DNA of 64,000 nt from Granulosicoccus sp045106855. GTDB taxonomy: Bacteria > Pseudomonadota > Gammaproteobacteria > Granulosicoccales > Granulosicoccaceae. Positions 1 to 9,672 of this stretch are shown here, piece by piece; within the stretch, counting starts at the first letter, position 1; each line of letters starts with the position of its first letter. Made by a program: the position numbers and the translations under genes. The stretch lies in NCBI GenBank assembly GCA_045106855.1, contig JBGCFI010000013.1:186001-250000 (forward strand), given 5' to 3'. The notes below the pieces were generated by a model, which was not told the origin of the DNA, made no database searches, and saw only the letters and a program-made list of their open reading frames with translations.

Positions 1-1436
1 ACTCATAAAGAATGAAGTGGCTGTATCCCGGTAAATCAGCTTGATTGATTCTTGTCTGTTTTAAAACCTGCTCCGAAGATTCAGTTATTTCCAGGTGAGA
101 AGTGTATACATTGCGCGCTCTGATCGATTGTGGTTTGTTGGCAACCGCCTGCGTGATTATAGTGTCGAAATCGCTCCACGCATGTGTGCGCGCAAATGTC
201 AGCGATGATAAATAGGTAATGGCGACCAGGGCCAGAAGTACAGCTGGCGGGAAAGCAGTGCGCTTTTTTAACAAGAGTCCCCCATACCAGAATACCGGCA
301 TGATTATTCCGAGTAGCGCAAGATAATTGCGATGTTCGAAAACTGGTTCCAATGGCAGCACCGTCGATTCGATCGAGTGTAAAATAAAGAAAAAGCCAAC
401 GCCTAGCGAGAAAATCGGGTAGCGTTTCATGCTCGCCAGAGCGCTCATTGCGAGGAATAGAATGAGTGATGTCTCCGCTAATACGCGGCCATCAAACGAA
501 CGTGGAACAGAAAATCCGTCGTGATAAAGCGACATCTTGGATAAATCCGGATTCACAATCATTTCCAGATACAGCAATAGCGCTCTTGGCTGCGACGACA
601 GTCGCTCAAGAAGGCCGTGTTCCCTGCTGGCATAGCCCGCCATGACATCATCCCATATATAGTGGGAAATTGCTGTAAGCGCTAATAGTGTCACTCCAGC
701 CGATACAAAAAACGCGACTCTGAATATCCTTAACACCGACCCGTCCGCACGCATGAACTTGAATATGCAGAGCTCGATAAGCCCTATGACTGGTATGACA
801 AGGATTCCGTTTTCTTTTGAAAGCACGGACAGTACAATGAATAGACACACACACACGCCGGCAATCAGTTGCCTTTGAAAGGTACTCTGACTGGCACGTA
901 GTCTGACGTACGTAACAATTGCCAGCAGAGAGAACAGTGTGCTTAAGATAGCCATCCGTTGAACTACATAGAGAACGGTGCTGACTTGAAGTGGATGTAA
1001 TGTCCAGGCCGCTGTACACATTAGCGCTATGACATTGACAGGTAGCAGGTTTTCTTCAGTGTTGTTTCTTGTGGTCTGAAGAAAGACAGTTTTCAGGAAC
1101 TGAAAAACAAGGATTGCACAGATAAAATGCAATAAAAGGTTGGTAAGCTTAAAGGCGTAGGCAGAGCCTGGTTCTGAATAGTATTTGTTAAGTACAAATG
1201 TCGCTATCGTCAGAGGTCTGCCGAGTGGCCCGGTCGTATTTGAAAGGATAGTATCCTTGAGAGCACCAAATCCCGTATTGTTTATCTGTAGCGGGGCGAT
1301 GCTAACGTAATCATCAAGCAGAAATGGTCCGCTGAGTCCTTGATAGTAGACGGACATCCCTAGTGCAATGATGAGGACTAAACACGTCAGACATAGTCTG
1401 TCCCAGACTGTCGATGGGTTGTAGTCAGTTGTCATT
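1..1436 (-). CDS. Partial polytopic membrane protein, paralog of the 644-aa TPR protein at 2630-4564; runs off the left edge
   Basis: The frame is open from an ATG at 1436 to the window edge without a stop, so the 3' end is missing. The translation closely follows the protein at 2630-4564. Shared stretches include FLLDDY near residue 40, TGPLGRPLTI, HPLQVSTVLYVVQRM, LSKENGILVIP and LPLEPVFEHRNYLA. It has about ten predicted membrane segments. The visible end reaches the segment that precedes the TPR region of the paralog. The acidic DD after the first membrane segment resembles the arrangement in GT-C glycosyltransferases, which is inference. A sigma-54 promoter lies just upstream. The two copies have clearly diverged, so this is an old tandem duplication rather than an assembly repeat. 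A role in sugar transfer to pilin or surface glycan is a guess from context. Confidence 0.85.
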
Positions 1437-1733
1437 GGTATCGAGCCCGGCCTAGTGGCTTGATGGAGCAAATATGGTACCAATGCCTTCTTTTTTCCTG
1501 CCTTGACAGAGGACGTTCTTGCACCCCTGGTCGATCTTGACGATTGTTATAAAGCAGGAGTGATAAAAGCTTTGCCACAACGCTGCTGATACGCAGTAAT
1601 AGTTGTCTTGCCAGACAGGCTCCATATCGGAATTTGATGGCTCACAACTCAATCCTGAAGCACTGTTTATTCTGTCGGAAATTGATCTGTCGAGCATTTT
1701 CAGGACACATATTTGTGGTAGTGATATATGCGA
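1437..1733. other. Intergenic leader of the partial membrane-protein gene
   Basis: This 297-bp gap separates the GT2 gene (stop 1734) from the partial paralog (start 1436). It holds the sigma-54 promoter at 1465-1483. Two CTGTCG motifs on the plus strand, at about 1673 and 1689, lie 16 bp apart roughly 200 bp upstream of that promoter. They could be activator sites, but no PilR consensus can be confirmed by eye. An 81-codon frame at 1452-1697 runs through the promoter and is probably not a gene. Confidence 0.5.
1465..1483 (-). promoter_or_regulatory. Sigma-54 (-24/-12) promoter for the partial membrane-protein gene
   Basis: Read on the minus strand the site is TTGGTACCATATTTGCTCC. GG lies at 1481-1480 and GC at 1469-1468, exactly 10 bp apart, as sigma-54 promoters require. 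The consensus is TGGCAC-N5-TTGC, and the site differs at one -24 base (T for C). The predicted start of transcription is near 1457, about 20 nt before the ATG. It is almost identical to the site at 4596-4612. Confidence 0.8.
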
Positions 1734-2633
1734 TTACGGCTGTTTCTCAGTGAGACTCTTGCGATCAGTTGGCTTACCGGTTCCCCGGTAGTGTAATGAG
1801 GAAATTTGTTCGGATAGTATGCCCATAAGAAAGACAAGTAATGAAGCTATGTACAGCAACACACCCATATTGGTGAATCGGCCAGAAGAAGAGAAGGTAT
1901 AAAGATAGTAGAGGGTAGCAGTGTAGAAAATGAGGACACTGATCGGCAAAAAAAGCCGCATTGGTGAAAACAAGGTTCCTATCTTGAGTATGATTATTAA
2001 AAATCGAATGCCATCGTGAAAAACCCTGATGTGGCTTTTTCCTTCACGCTTAAGTGCTTTAATGGGAACGTATCCCACAAAATATCCAGACTTGAAAAAG
2101 GCCATTGTGCTGGTCGTGGGATACGAAAACTTGTTAGGGAGCAGATACAGGATTGAGAGAAACTTGTCACGTCTTACTGCCCTGAAGCCTGATGTGAGAT
2201 CTTGAATTTCGAAGCCGGTCATCCAGGATGCCAGTGTGTTGAAGGTCTTGTTGGCAATTGATCTGCCCCACGAAGCCTGTGATTCTCTGCCGCGCGCGCC
2301 CACTACCAGGTCGAAGCCCTGGTTTATTAATGCCAGTAGTCTGGAAATATCCTGTGGCTTGTGTTGGCCATCCGCATCCATGAACACGATGACGTCTCCA
2401 CTGGCAGCGCGTGCTCCAGACTTTACAGCCCCGCCATTGCCAATACTGACTGGATGCTTGACGACGATGACATCCTTCACAGAGCCGGCAATGGATGCTG
2501 TTTCGTCATCTGATCCGTCATCAACAACGATTATTTCCGCCTCAGGGTGCAGCCTTCTTATCTCGGGTAGAGTCACTGATAACCCGGAAGCTTCATTTTT
2601 GGCTGGAAGCACAATTGAAAGTGCGTTAATCAC
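1734..2633 (-). CDS. GT2 family glycosyltransferase, DPM1/polyprenyl-phosphate sugar synthase-like, with C-terminal membrane anchor
   Basis: This 299-aa protein has an N-terminal GT-A fold: LPAKNEASGL near residue 10, VVDDGSDD near 37, the metal-binding FMDADGQH near 84, and a later LTSGFRAV segment. Two membrane helices follow at about 225-285. Enzymes of this type transfer a sugar from a nucleotide donor to a polyprenyl phosphate on the cytoplasmic face, giving a lipid-linked donor for GT-C enzymes. The GTG start overlaps the stop of the upstream TPR gene by 4 bp (GTGA), so the two are translationally coupled and probably share its sigma-54 promoter. The sugar cannot be told from sequence. 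It probably charges the lipid carrier used by the neighbouring polytopic protein. Confidence 0.9.
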   Translation of the reverse strand: MINALSIVLPAKNEASGLSVTLPEIRRLHPEAEIIVVDDGSDDETASIAGSVKDVIVVKHPVSIGNGGAVKSGARAASGDVIVFMDADGQHKPQDISRLLALINQGFDLVVGARGRESQASWGRSIANKTFNTLASWMTGFEIQDLTSGFRAVRRDKFLSILYLLPNKFSYPTTSTMAFFKSGYFVGYVPIKALKREGKSHIRVFHDGIRFLIIILKIGTLFSPMRLFLPISVLIFYTATLYYLYTFSSSGRFTNMGVLLYIASLLVFLMGILSEQISSLHYRGTGKPTDRKSLTEKQP

Positions 2634-4564
2634 AGCGTGTTCTCTGCCTGGCGTGAATTTAATATCTGCTGTTGTAAGTTCTTAACGTAATGGGGGAAAA
2701 GTACTTCTCCATCGAGTTTTCGTACTACATCGAGTTCGCGTTGAGATTCACCCAGCTTGCCATCGTCTGCGAGTATATGTGAGCGTGTCAGTCGGGCGTG
2801 AACTGATCCCGGGTTAATGATTAGTGATCTGTCGACTGCCGCAAGAGCGCTGTCGAATTCATGAAGCGTTTGCAACACTATCGCATATTGCTCGTACAAA
2901 ATAGACTCTGTTGTGGGTTTCAGGTGTTTGACAGGATTGTCTATCGCGCGTTTGTACAACATGAGAACCATGCCCATTTCTTCTCTCGAGAGCTGGCTCT
3001 TTCGTGCATGAATCAGTAAGTCATATAAAGCTGCGACATCGTTGGCGCGGACAGGCATATTTTCAAGGGATAACAGTGCGCGTGATTGGAGATTTGGTTC
3101 ATAATCGCCACTGGCCCTTGCAAATAGCATCTCCTGGATGATGAAGTGGCTGTACTCGGGAAGATCCGCCTGATTGCTTTTTAACTGTTCTATCACCTTG
3201 GCCAAATCTCCGGATAGCGCCAACTGTGAGGTATATCTGTTGCGCGCCCTGACAGACTTGGGCTTATCTTGTATCGCCTGTTTGAGCACTATGGTGTAAT
3301 CGCTCCATTCAAACGCACGAACAAAGGTTTGAGACGACAGGAAAGAGACGGCAATAAGTACAACGGCTAGTGTAATGCGAGATGTTGTTGTTCTCTGTAA
3401 CCAAAGGCCCAGGTACCAGATAATCGGCATTAATATTCCAACAACTGCAAGGTAGTTGCGATGCTCGAATACCGGTTCCAGCGGTAGTGCTGTTGACTCT
3501 ATCAGGTGCGATGTGAGGAACAACCCGATACCAAAAGCATAGATCGGAAAGCGGGATATGCTAATCACGGCACTCAGTGCTATACACAGCAAGATAAGTA
3601 CTTTTGAAACTACGCCACTATCTATCGACTCCGGTATCGAAAATCCGTCGTGATAAAGCGACATGTCCGATAAATTCGGTAGCAGGATCATTTTCAGATA
3701 AAGTAAAAGAGCGCCCGCTTGTGACAGGAGTCGTTGTACAACTCCATAGCCTCTTTCACTATACCCCGCCATGACGTTATCCCAAACGTAAACCGTTCCT
3801 GAAATAAAAATAACGGCCAGTAGAATAGTTGAGGCGATAAATGCGGATCTGAAGCGGCGCATAAGAGATCCATCATGCTGGCGAAACCTGAATAGACAGA
3901 TTTCCAATAGAGCAATGATGGGGATAACAAGAATGCCGTTCTCTTTTGATAAAACTGCAAGACAGGTAAACACACCAATCAGTAGAGCTGCACCTAGCTG
4001 TTTTACTGATGAATATTGACCTAGTCGAAGCTTTGCATACGTGATAAGGGCCAGCAACGAAAAAATAGCGCTGAGAATGACCATCCTTTGTACAACGTAG
4101 AGTACGGTGCTTACCTGTATCGGATGCAGCGCCCAGGCGGCAGTACACAGTAAAGCAGCGCAATTGACGATGAGCTGGGCATTCTCGTCCCCGTGCCTGG
4201 TGGAATGGGAAAATACAAGTTTCAGAAAATGGAAAATCAGGATTGCGCAGATGATATGGAGAGCGACATTGGTAGCTTTGAACGCGAAGGCGGATCCTGT
4301 TTCCGCATAGAGCTTATTCAGGACAAATGTCGATATGGTCAGCGGTCTGCCAAGAGGTCCGGTGTTGTCCGAAAAAATGACATTTTTCAGACTGCTGAAG
4401 TCGCGATTTTCTACGCTTAGCGGTATAACGCTCGCATAGTCATCCAGCAGAAACGGACCACTTAAACCCTGGAGATACATCGCAACAACCGTCACTGCCA
4501 TCAGTAACAGGCCGGCCAAGTGCATATTGTTCGGGGCTATCGAGTCTTGTGAGGTGTTTGCCAT
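2630..4564 (-). CDS. Polytopic membrane protein with C-terminal TPR repeats, candidate GT-C-type glycosyltransferase
   Basis: This 644-aa protein has about ten to eleven membrane segments over residues 1-430 and a soluble C-terminal part with TPR-like helices (for example ALAAVDRSLIINPGSVHARL near 585). The FLLDDY motif follows the first membrane segment, and HPIQVSTVLYVVQRM and LSKENGILV are also present. All three are shared with the paralog at 1-1436. Such proteins are usually annotated only as tetratricopeptide repeat proteins. The topology, the early acidic pair and the coupled GT2 gene suggest a lipid-linked-sugar-dependent transferase, which is inference. The gene begins 64 nt after pilR under its own sigma-54 promoter, so control by PilR is likely. 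Confidence 0.88.
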   Translation of the reverse strand: MANTSQDSIAPNNMHLAGLLLMAVTVVAMYLQGLSGPFLLDDYASVIPLSVENRDFSSLKNVIFSDNTGPLGRPLTISTFVLNKLYAETGSAFAFKATNVALHIICAILIFHFLKLVFSHSTRHGDENAQLIVNCAALLCTAAWALHPIQVSTVLYVVQRMVILSAIFSLLALITYAKLRLGQYSSVKQLGAALLIGVFTCLAVLSKENGILVIPIIALLEICLFRFRQHDGSLMRRFRSAFIASTILLAVIFISGTVYVWDNVMAGYSERGYGVVQRLLSQAGALLLYLKMILLPNLSDMSLYHDGFSIPESIDSGVVSKVLILLCIALSAVISISRFPIYAFGIGLFLTSHLIESTALPLEPVFEHRNYLAVVGILMPIIWYLGLWLQRTTTSRITLAVVLIAVSFLSSQTFVRAFEWSDYTIVLKQAIQDKPKSVRARNRYTSQLALSGDLAKVIEQLKSNQADLPEYSHFIIQEMLFARASGDYEPNLQSRALLSLENMPVRANDVAALYDLLIHARKSQLSREEMGMVLMLYKRAIDNPVKHLKPTTESILYEQYAIVLQTLHEFDSALAAVDRSLIINPGSVHARLTRSHILADDGKLGESQRELDVVRKLDGEVLFPHYVKNLQQQILNSRQAENTL

Positions 4565-4595
4565 TTGTATTTAGCCCAACGTAGGGCTATGCGGG

Positions 4596-4612
4596 AGCAA
4601 ATTTGGTACCAA
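4596..4612 (-). promoter_or_regulatory. Sigma-54 (-24/-12) promoter for the TPR-GT2 operon
   Basis: The minus-strand sequence is TTGGTACCAAATTTGCT. GG lies at 4610-4609 and GC at 4598-4597, separated by 10 bp. The predicted transcript begins near 4586, and the leader to the ATG at 4564 is about 22 nt. The leader holds AGCCC-TACGTT-GGGCT, a small hairpin, followed by AAATACAAATG. A close counterpart occurs in the leader of the paralog at 1436. The only classical activator encoded next to it is PilR. Confidence 0.82.
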
Positions 4613-4628
4613 GACGTTAGGTCGGAAT

Positions 4629-6125
4629 TTAGGGCGCTGCGTCGTTATCCAGTCCGTGTTGTTCTATGCGATATCTGAGCTGGCGATAGGTATAGCCCAG
4701 CATTTTTGCAGCGTTTTTGCGGTTCCAGCGTGTGGCTATCAAAGCCTCTCTGATACGTTCCCGCTCCACTTGGGATTTTGAGGGTAGCTCACCGCTGAGG
4801 TCCTGTTGTACCGGTGTAGGTGGCTCAGAAGGGCCAACATCCAGATCATCGGGTTCAATCACCTGGCTTTCACATAGAGCAACCGCCCTGTGCAGTATGT
4901 TTTCAAGCTCACGCACATTGCCGGGAAAGTGAAACTTGCTTAAATGTGCTTTTGCGGATTCAGAGAGAGTGTAGGGAGGATAGCGTTGTTCTTCTGACGA
5001 GATGGCTGAAAGAATAGACTGTGATATTTCTGGAATATCGCTCAGTCGTTGTCTAAGGCTAGGTGCTTTTATACAGATGACATTTAGCCGGTAATATAAA
5101 TCGTGTCTGAACGTGCCTTTCTCTATTTCGTCGTTAAGATCGATGTGGCTTGCACTCAGGATGCGCACGTTAGTAGATATCTCTCTGGACGAGCCTACCG
5201 GTCTAATGCTTCTTTCTTGGATGGCTCGCAGTAGCTTGACCTGCATTTGAAGGGGTAACTCGGCTACCTCATCAAGGAACAGTGTGCCATTTTCTGCCTG
5301 CGCGAATAGTCCTTCGTGATCGGTATGTGCACCGGTGAAGCTGCCTCGTTTATGACCGAACATCTCGCTTTCCATCAACTGCGACGGAATTGCCCCACAG
5401 TTGATCGCCACAAATGGTTCGTTTGCCCGCGAGCTGTTCTCGTGAATAAGCCTTGCGATCAACTCCTTACCGGTACCTGACTCACCTGTAATCCATACGG
5501 GTGCATTGGATCGGGCAACTTTAGCAATGAGGGCCTTTAAGGCGCGCATGGATTCTGATTGTCCAATGAGACGTTCTTCGCCGTTCAACAACAGGGGGGG
5601 CGTGTTGCTCGCGACGCTATGGTGGGCGACATCAGGCTGTCCCGTGCGCGGAAGTGGCTGTATAGACTCCTTAGTGGGAAATGACATCCTGGCATCAGGT
5701 ACGGATGGGACGATCAGTTGTTTGTCGTTGGCCGCTGTTCCTGTAGTTTGATCTTTCATGCCAATGGCTTGCAGTACAAGCCTGCGCAGTAGAGTGATGT
5801 CAACGGGTTTTGATACGAAATCAAATGCACCGTTTTTCATCGCTTCCACGGCCGCATCCATATTGCCATGGGCTGTAATAACGGCGACGGGTAGATCCGG
5901 TTGAATTTTGAGTACATGTTTTACAAAGTCAACACCATTTCCGTCTGGCAGTTTCATGTCTGTCAGACATACTGAAAAATGGTAGGTGTTAAGCAGGTTC
6001 CGGGCTTCCGAGAGATTTCCTGCGGCATGCGTGTCTAACCCGATACGATCCAGTGAGATAGCGATCAGCTCGCGGATATCGGCTTCATCGTCGATTATGA
6101 GAGCGCAGGGGTTGGACGATTTCAT
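4629..6125 (-). CDS. pilR: Sigma-54-dependent response regulator PilR
   Basis: This 498-aa NtrC-class regulator has a receiver domain (residues 8-120, phospho-acceptor D56 in LTDMKLPDG). It is followed by a linker, an AAA+ domain with Walker A GESGTGKE at 214-221 and the sigma-54 contact loop GSFTGA at 261-266, and a C-terminal Fis-type helix-turn-helix (WNRKNAAKMLGYTYRQLRY). The receiver and the C-terminus both resemble Pseudomonas PilR closely. PilR drives sigma-54 transcription of the major pilin pilA in Pseudomonas. The gene lies 10 nt downstream of pilS, and the pair is probably one transcript. No pilin gene is in the window. The two nearest sigma-54 promoters precede the two TPR membrane-protein genes. 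Confidence 0.93.
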   Translation of the reverse strand: MKSSNPCALIIDDEADIRELIAISLDRIGLDTHAAGNLSEARNLLNTYHFSVCLTDMKLPDGNGVDFVKHVLKIQPDLPVAVITAHGNMDAAVEAMKNGAFDFVSKPVDITLLRRLVLQAIGMKDQTTGTAANDKQLIVPSVPDARMSFPTKESIQPLPRTGQPDVAHHSVASNTPPLLLNGEERLIGQSESMRALKALIAKVARSNAPVWITGESGTGKELIARLIHENSSRANEPFVAINCGAIPSQLMESEMFGHKRGSFTGAHTDHEGLFAQAENGTLFLDEVAELPLQMQVKLLRAIQERSIRPVGSSREISTNVRILSASHIDLNDEIEKGTFRHDLYYRLNVICIKAPSLRQRLSDIPEISQSILSAISSEEQRYPPYTLSESAKAHLSKFHFPGNVRELENILHRAVALCESQVIEPDDLDVGPSEPPTPVQQDLSGELPSKSQVERERIREALIATRWNRKNAAKMLGYTYRQLRYRIEQHGLDNDAAP

Positions 6126-6135
6126 GTTGGTGGTG

Positions 6136-7752
6136 TCAAGCGGCCAAGTCTTGAGCTGATACCAGGGTCACCCTGAAATGTGCACCCACTGATGAGGGGA
6201 GGTGTTCAATACTGGCATGGTTGATTTCACAGAGTTCTCGAATAATAAAAAGTCCCAGACCTGTACCCGCATGATGGGTAGAGTAGAAAGGCTCAAACAG
6301 ATTGTCTTTGTCGATATCGCTGACACCTTTTCCGTTGTCAATGACTTCAATCGTGGCTGTACCGTGTCCGGAATCCCAACAGGATATTTTGATAGAGAGA
6401 GTCTCCACAGTGTTATGCAGGCAGGCATTGGTGCATAGATTCCATAAAATCTGGTCCAGATGTCCTGCATCGACAATGGCAACACAATTTTCGCCAACGA
6501 CAGAAAGTTGCTCGGGGCCGAGTCCGTTCTCAGCGATGAATCGTTGTGCAAATTGAGTGGCGGCATCATCCAGGGACACATGATCTGACTGCACTTGTTC
6601 ACGGTTGGACAATTGCAGCACATCCTCGATGATCCTGTTGATACGTTGAGTATGTCGTCTGGCGATGGACAAGAGTTCTGCATCTTTCGGATGCAAAGTC
6701 TCGGATTCTTCAATTAGCTGGACCGCATGAGAAATGGCCCCCAGAGGATTCCTGATTTCATGGGCGATGCTGGCGGAAAGTCGTCCCAGCGATGCCAGCT
6801 TCAGCTGTTGAAATTGCTGACGTATGTGCGCATGATCATCCAGTCTGATTAGCATGCCACCGGTAGACAGTCGTGTGTACTGAGGCAGTAGCGACAGACC
6901 GGTATTGGATACTTCAAAGGGGCAGGTTTGTAACGTGGGAGAACGTTCCGACTCCTGCATGTTCATCATTAGATCAATGGATAGTTTGCGCAGATGAACC
7001 GGCATGGTGACGAATTCAACCGCTAGCAATGTACGCGCGGTATCGTTCATCATTTGCACGTTACCGATGCGATCCACCACCAGTACGCCAGAATCCAGTT
7101 CTCGAATGATCTCCTCGTTGAGATGGGCTATCTGTCTGACATCCAGGACAACGCGAGATGGACTGGATGTCACCATCTGCCTACTGAGTAACCGTCTGAG
7201 CGGGACCGTCATAAGCCATGCGGTCAGAAACAGGAGCGATCCGAGGAGGGCTGTAGCCTGGAATTCGGCTACCTTGGTGTGGGTTAACAAGGTTGCAAGG
7301 ACTTCTTCACTGATTACCGCAATGCTCGCGATTGCCGCGAACATCAAGGCATCCCTGACACTGGATAGCTGGCTGAGCAGGGCAATGTTGATAAGTAGCA
7401 GAGGCCCGAGTCCGCTGCTGACGCCACCGCTGCTGAACATCATTGTGCTGATGAAAATGATGTCGAGGTAGTTCTGAATGAAAAATTGCGTGTTGATCGC
7501 AGGTCGTTGTACCCGATTTGCGTAAGCAAATACCAGTGTCACCAGGAAATAGGCAATGTGCGCTGCGACGAATACCTTCGGGTATTCGGAACCCAGCATG
7601 CGCTGCCCCTGACCAAGATAGTAAATGGTGGCAAGGGCCATCAGAATCAATAAGCGGTACTGATTCAGCAGACGTAGAGCGGCCCAGTCCGGCTTGTGGA
7701 CTGTTTCTTCAGCCGGGTTGTTCTTGGACAGTCTGTTTGTGATATGCGCCAC
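6136..7752 (-). CDS. pilS: Sensor histidine kinase PilS
   Basis: This 538-aa inner-membrane kinase has about six N-terminal transmembrane helices (residues 33-190), a PAS-like domain (about 205-310), a HisKA domain with H331 in SIAHEIRNPLGA, and an HATPase domain with the N box (NLCTNACLHN), DNGKGV and GTGLGLFI motifs. This is the PilS layout. In Pseudomonas PilS senses pilin in the inner membrane and controls PilR phosphorylation. Here it sits between the glycosylation cluster (stop at 8007) and pilR. A 254-bp gap upstream suggests its own promoter. Confidence 0.93.
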   Translation of the reverse strand: MAHITNRLSKNNPAEETVHKPDWAALRLLNQYRLLILMALATIYYLGQGQRMLGSEYPKVFVAAHIAYFLVTLVFAYANRVQRPAINTQFFIQNYLDIIFISTMMFSSGGVSSGLGPLLLINIALLSQLSSVRDALMFAAIASIAVISEEVLATLLTHTKVAEFQATALLGSLLFLTAWLMTVPLRRLLSRQMVTSSPSRVVLDVRQIAHLNEEIIRELDSGVLVVDRIGNVQMMNDTARTLLAVEFVTMPVHLRKLSIDLMMNMQESERSPTLQTCPFEVSNTGLSLLPQYTRLSTGGMLIRLDDHAHIRQQFQQLKLASLGRLSASIAHEIRNPLGAISHAVQLIEESETLHPKDAELLSIARRHTQRINRIIEDVLQLSNREQVQSDHVSLDDAATQFAQRFIAENGLGPEQLSVVGENCVAIVDAGHLDQILWNLCTNACLHNTVETLSIKISCWDSGHGTATIEVIDNGKGVSDIDKDNLFEPFYSTHHAGTGLGLFIIRELCEINHASIEHLPSSVGAHFRVTLVSAQDLAA

Positions 7753-8006
7753 CGGGCATGATTTTCATCATCATTTTTCAGACCGATGCAAATTCCACAC
7801 CACGACATTTTTAAGTTGCCTTACACCAGCCGTGGACAGCGATGCCAGCTAACGCACAAGGCAGCTGGCGGGGGGTTACGTGATCATGCCGTTATAAGTG
7901 CCTGTGCTAATACATCCAGCATTATAGTTAGCGTCAATTTGTTATCTAAGACAGTTGGTCGCGAGCCTATGTTCACAATCCATGCGTTGCTCAGGTGGCC
8001 TTTATT

Positions 8007-9665
8007 TCACGAATTGCAGCTGAGGATGCGCGAGTCGTCATGGACAAATAAGGTTGCACAGCTGCGCAGGTAGTCGTCCAGCAGGGTAACGTCTGAGGAA
8101 ACCGCACTCTGATTGGGCTCGACTTTAAATGCGGGGTTGGATATTACGACGATCGAACGGCCATTTTCCGTCGCATATTGTACAAGCTCATCGATGATTT
8201 CAAGCTGTATTGGTGCTGTTGTCTGAACACCCGGATCCATATGCGCCCAAAAGCTAATGGGCAGATGGCCACTGTACGCATAGTAGGCCATGTTGTTGAT
8301 AAATATCCGGTCGTGGCGCGTATTCGCCGAAAATATTTTTTCGTCGTGTGAGAGTATCTCTTTAAGCTTGGGAAGAACCACACTCATGTTCTCCGGTACC
8401 TGCAGGCAGTCTGTCAGAGACTGGGTCATGATCTGAACTTTGCATGCTTGCATAACGGATGGTCGATTGGCGGGTGTGCTCCAGCCAAACATCCATAAAC
8501 AGATAGCTATGCACAGTGAGGCCAGTGTCAGATTGACAGCGAAAAAACCAGTCCAGACTCTATTTTTAAGACTTTTTTTAATGATTATTGACAGGGTATA
8601 ACCGATTGTCGCTGAGGAAAGTATGATGGTGGGCAGTAGATGCGGAGCATCCGTTCTAACCATTCCCAGGGTATATAACAGTGAGGATGAGAAAAGTAAC
8701 CAGAAAAGTGTTCTGCTGTTATTGGCTAAAAGTGCAGTGATACCCAGCAGATGACATAAATAGAGGCAGGCGCCGCACAACATGCCTAACAAGGGAAAGT
8801 ATGCCGCAAAGAAGACGGCGTACGCTTCGATGGTCTGTGGTCCTGGGTGAATGCCTGGAAATGGCAGACCACGCATGGAGGCATATATCGCTGATTGTAG
8901 ATTCAGGATGATGTCGAGAACCGCTACCAGGGATCCCTGTGTTTGCTGATTAATCACGATCAATGCAACTACACACATCGCACATGCCGTAATCAGACTC
9001 CTCAGTTCTTTTAGCATCCATACCGCCGAGAATTTATTCCTGTTATATGCATCAAAAGGAATTGCACATAAAAGTCCTATGACTAAGACGACCCCCACCG
9101 TCGGGCGTAGCAGGAAAACCAGCGATAGTATGATGGACAGGCACACACTGTTTAATATTCGTGTGCGTTCCAGTGTATCGTTAAGCTTCAATAGCAGAAG
9201 AAGCACTACTAAAAGTGATAACGAATGGGAAGGGTAGGAGGGTGATGAAAATGCAGTACAGAAAAAAAGCATTCCGCTGATGAATGCATATTTTAGGCTT
9301 CGTTCAACTAAAGTCTTTTCTATGAACAGTCTGCTTAATACAACGATAGGGATAGCCAGTATCAGAGAATAGAGTATGCGGGAGAATATGAAATTTCCGT
9401 CTCCAAGCTTCAGAAATAAAGAAACGATAAAGAATTGCAGAGGACCATAGACTGTATAAAAGTCAACACCTGGCATATTGCCGTGTATCCAATGCAGTGC
9501 ACCAGTGAGTATGATGGCCTCATCGTATAAAGAAATTGTGGCAGGCTGAAGCAGCAGCAGAAAAATCGACAGACCCGTCACCCATGCGCAGATCGACAAC
9601 AGGACGTTAAGTGGTCTGTTGCTGTCTGCGAATGATATCCCGAAATTGCGCGAACCGGTATGCAT
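8007..9665 (-). CDS. GT-C family membrane glycosyltransferase, candidate arabinofuranosyltransferase
   Basis: This 552-aa protein has about eleven predicted membrane helices. The first periplasmic loop carries LYDEA near residue 48, followed by NMPGVDFYTVYGPLQFF, the pattern of GT-C enzymes (ArnT/PMT type) that use polyprenyl-phosphate sugars. It starts 7 nt after the DprE2-like gene and is the last gene of the D-arabinofuranose donor operon. The expected job is transfer of D-Araf from the lipid carrier to a periplasmic acceptor. P. aeruginosa group IV pilins receive D-Araf from such an enzyme (TfpW). Orthology to TfpW cannot be shown here. The acceptor might instead be a polysaccharide. Confidence 0.8.
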   Translation of the reverse strand: MHTGSRNFGISFADSNRPLNVLLSICAWVTGLSIFLLLLQPATISLYDEAIILTGALHWIHGNMPGVDFYTVYGPLQFFIVSLFLKLGDGNFIFSRILYSLILAIPIVVLSRLFIEKTLVERSLKYAFISGMLFFCTAFSSPSYPSHSLSLLVVLLLLLKLNDTLERTRILNSVCLSIILSLVFLLRPTVGVVLVIGLLCAIPFDAYNRNKFSAVWMLKELRSLITACAMCVVALIVINQQTQGSLVAVLDIILNLQSAIYASMRGLPFPGIHPGPQTIEAYAVFFAAYFPLLGMLCGACLYLCHLLGITALLANNSRTLFWLLFSSSLLYTLGMVRTDAPHLLPTIILSSATIGYTLSIIIKKSLKNRVWTGFFAVNLTLASLCIAICLWMFGWSTPANRPSVMQACKVQIMTQSLTDCLQVPENMSVVLPKLKEILSHDEKIFSANTRHDRIFINNMAYYAYSGHLPISFWAHMDPGVQTTAPIQLEIIDELVQYATENGRSIVVISNPAFKVEPNQSAVSSDVTLLDDYLRSCATLFVHDDSRILSCNS

Positions 9666-9672
9666 GCTGTTT

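Noticed and set aside
648..1019. 123-codon minus-strand frame
   Set aside because: It lies out of frame within the partial membrane-protein gene, whose translation matches its paralog.
1452..1697. 81-codon frame in the gap before the partial gene
   Set aside because: It runs through the sigma-54 promoter and shows no pilin-like or other family feature.
7787..7803. Possible sigma-54 site upstream of pilS
   Set aside because: GG-N10-GC spacing fits, but TGGTGT differs from TGGCAC at three bases, so chance is likely.
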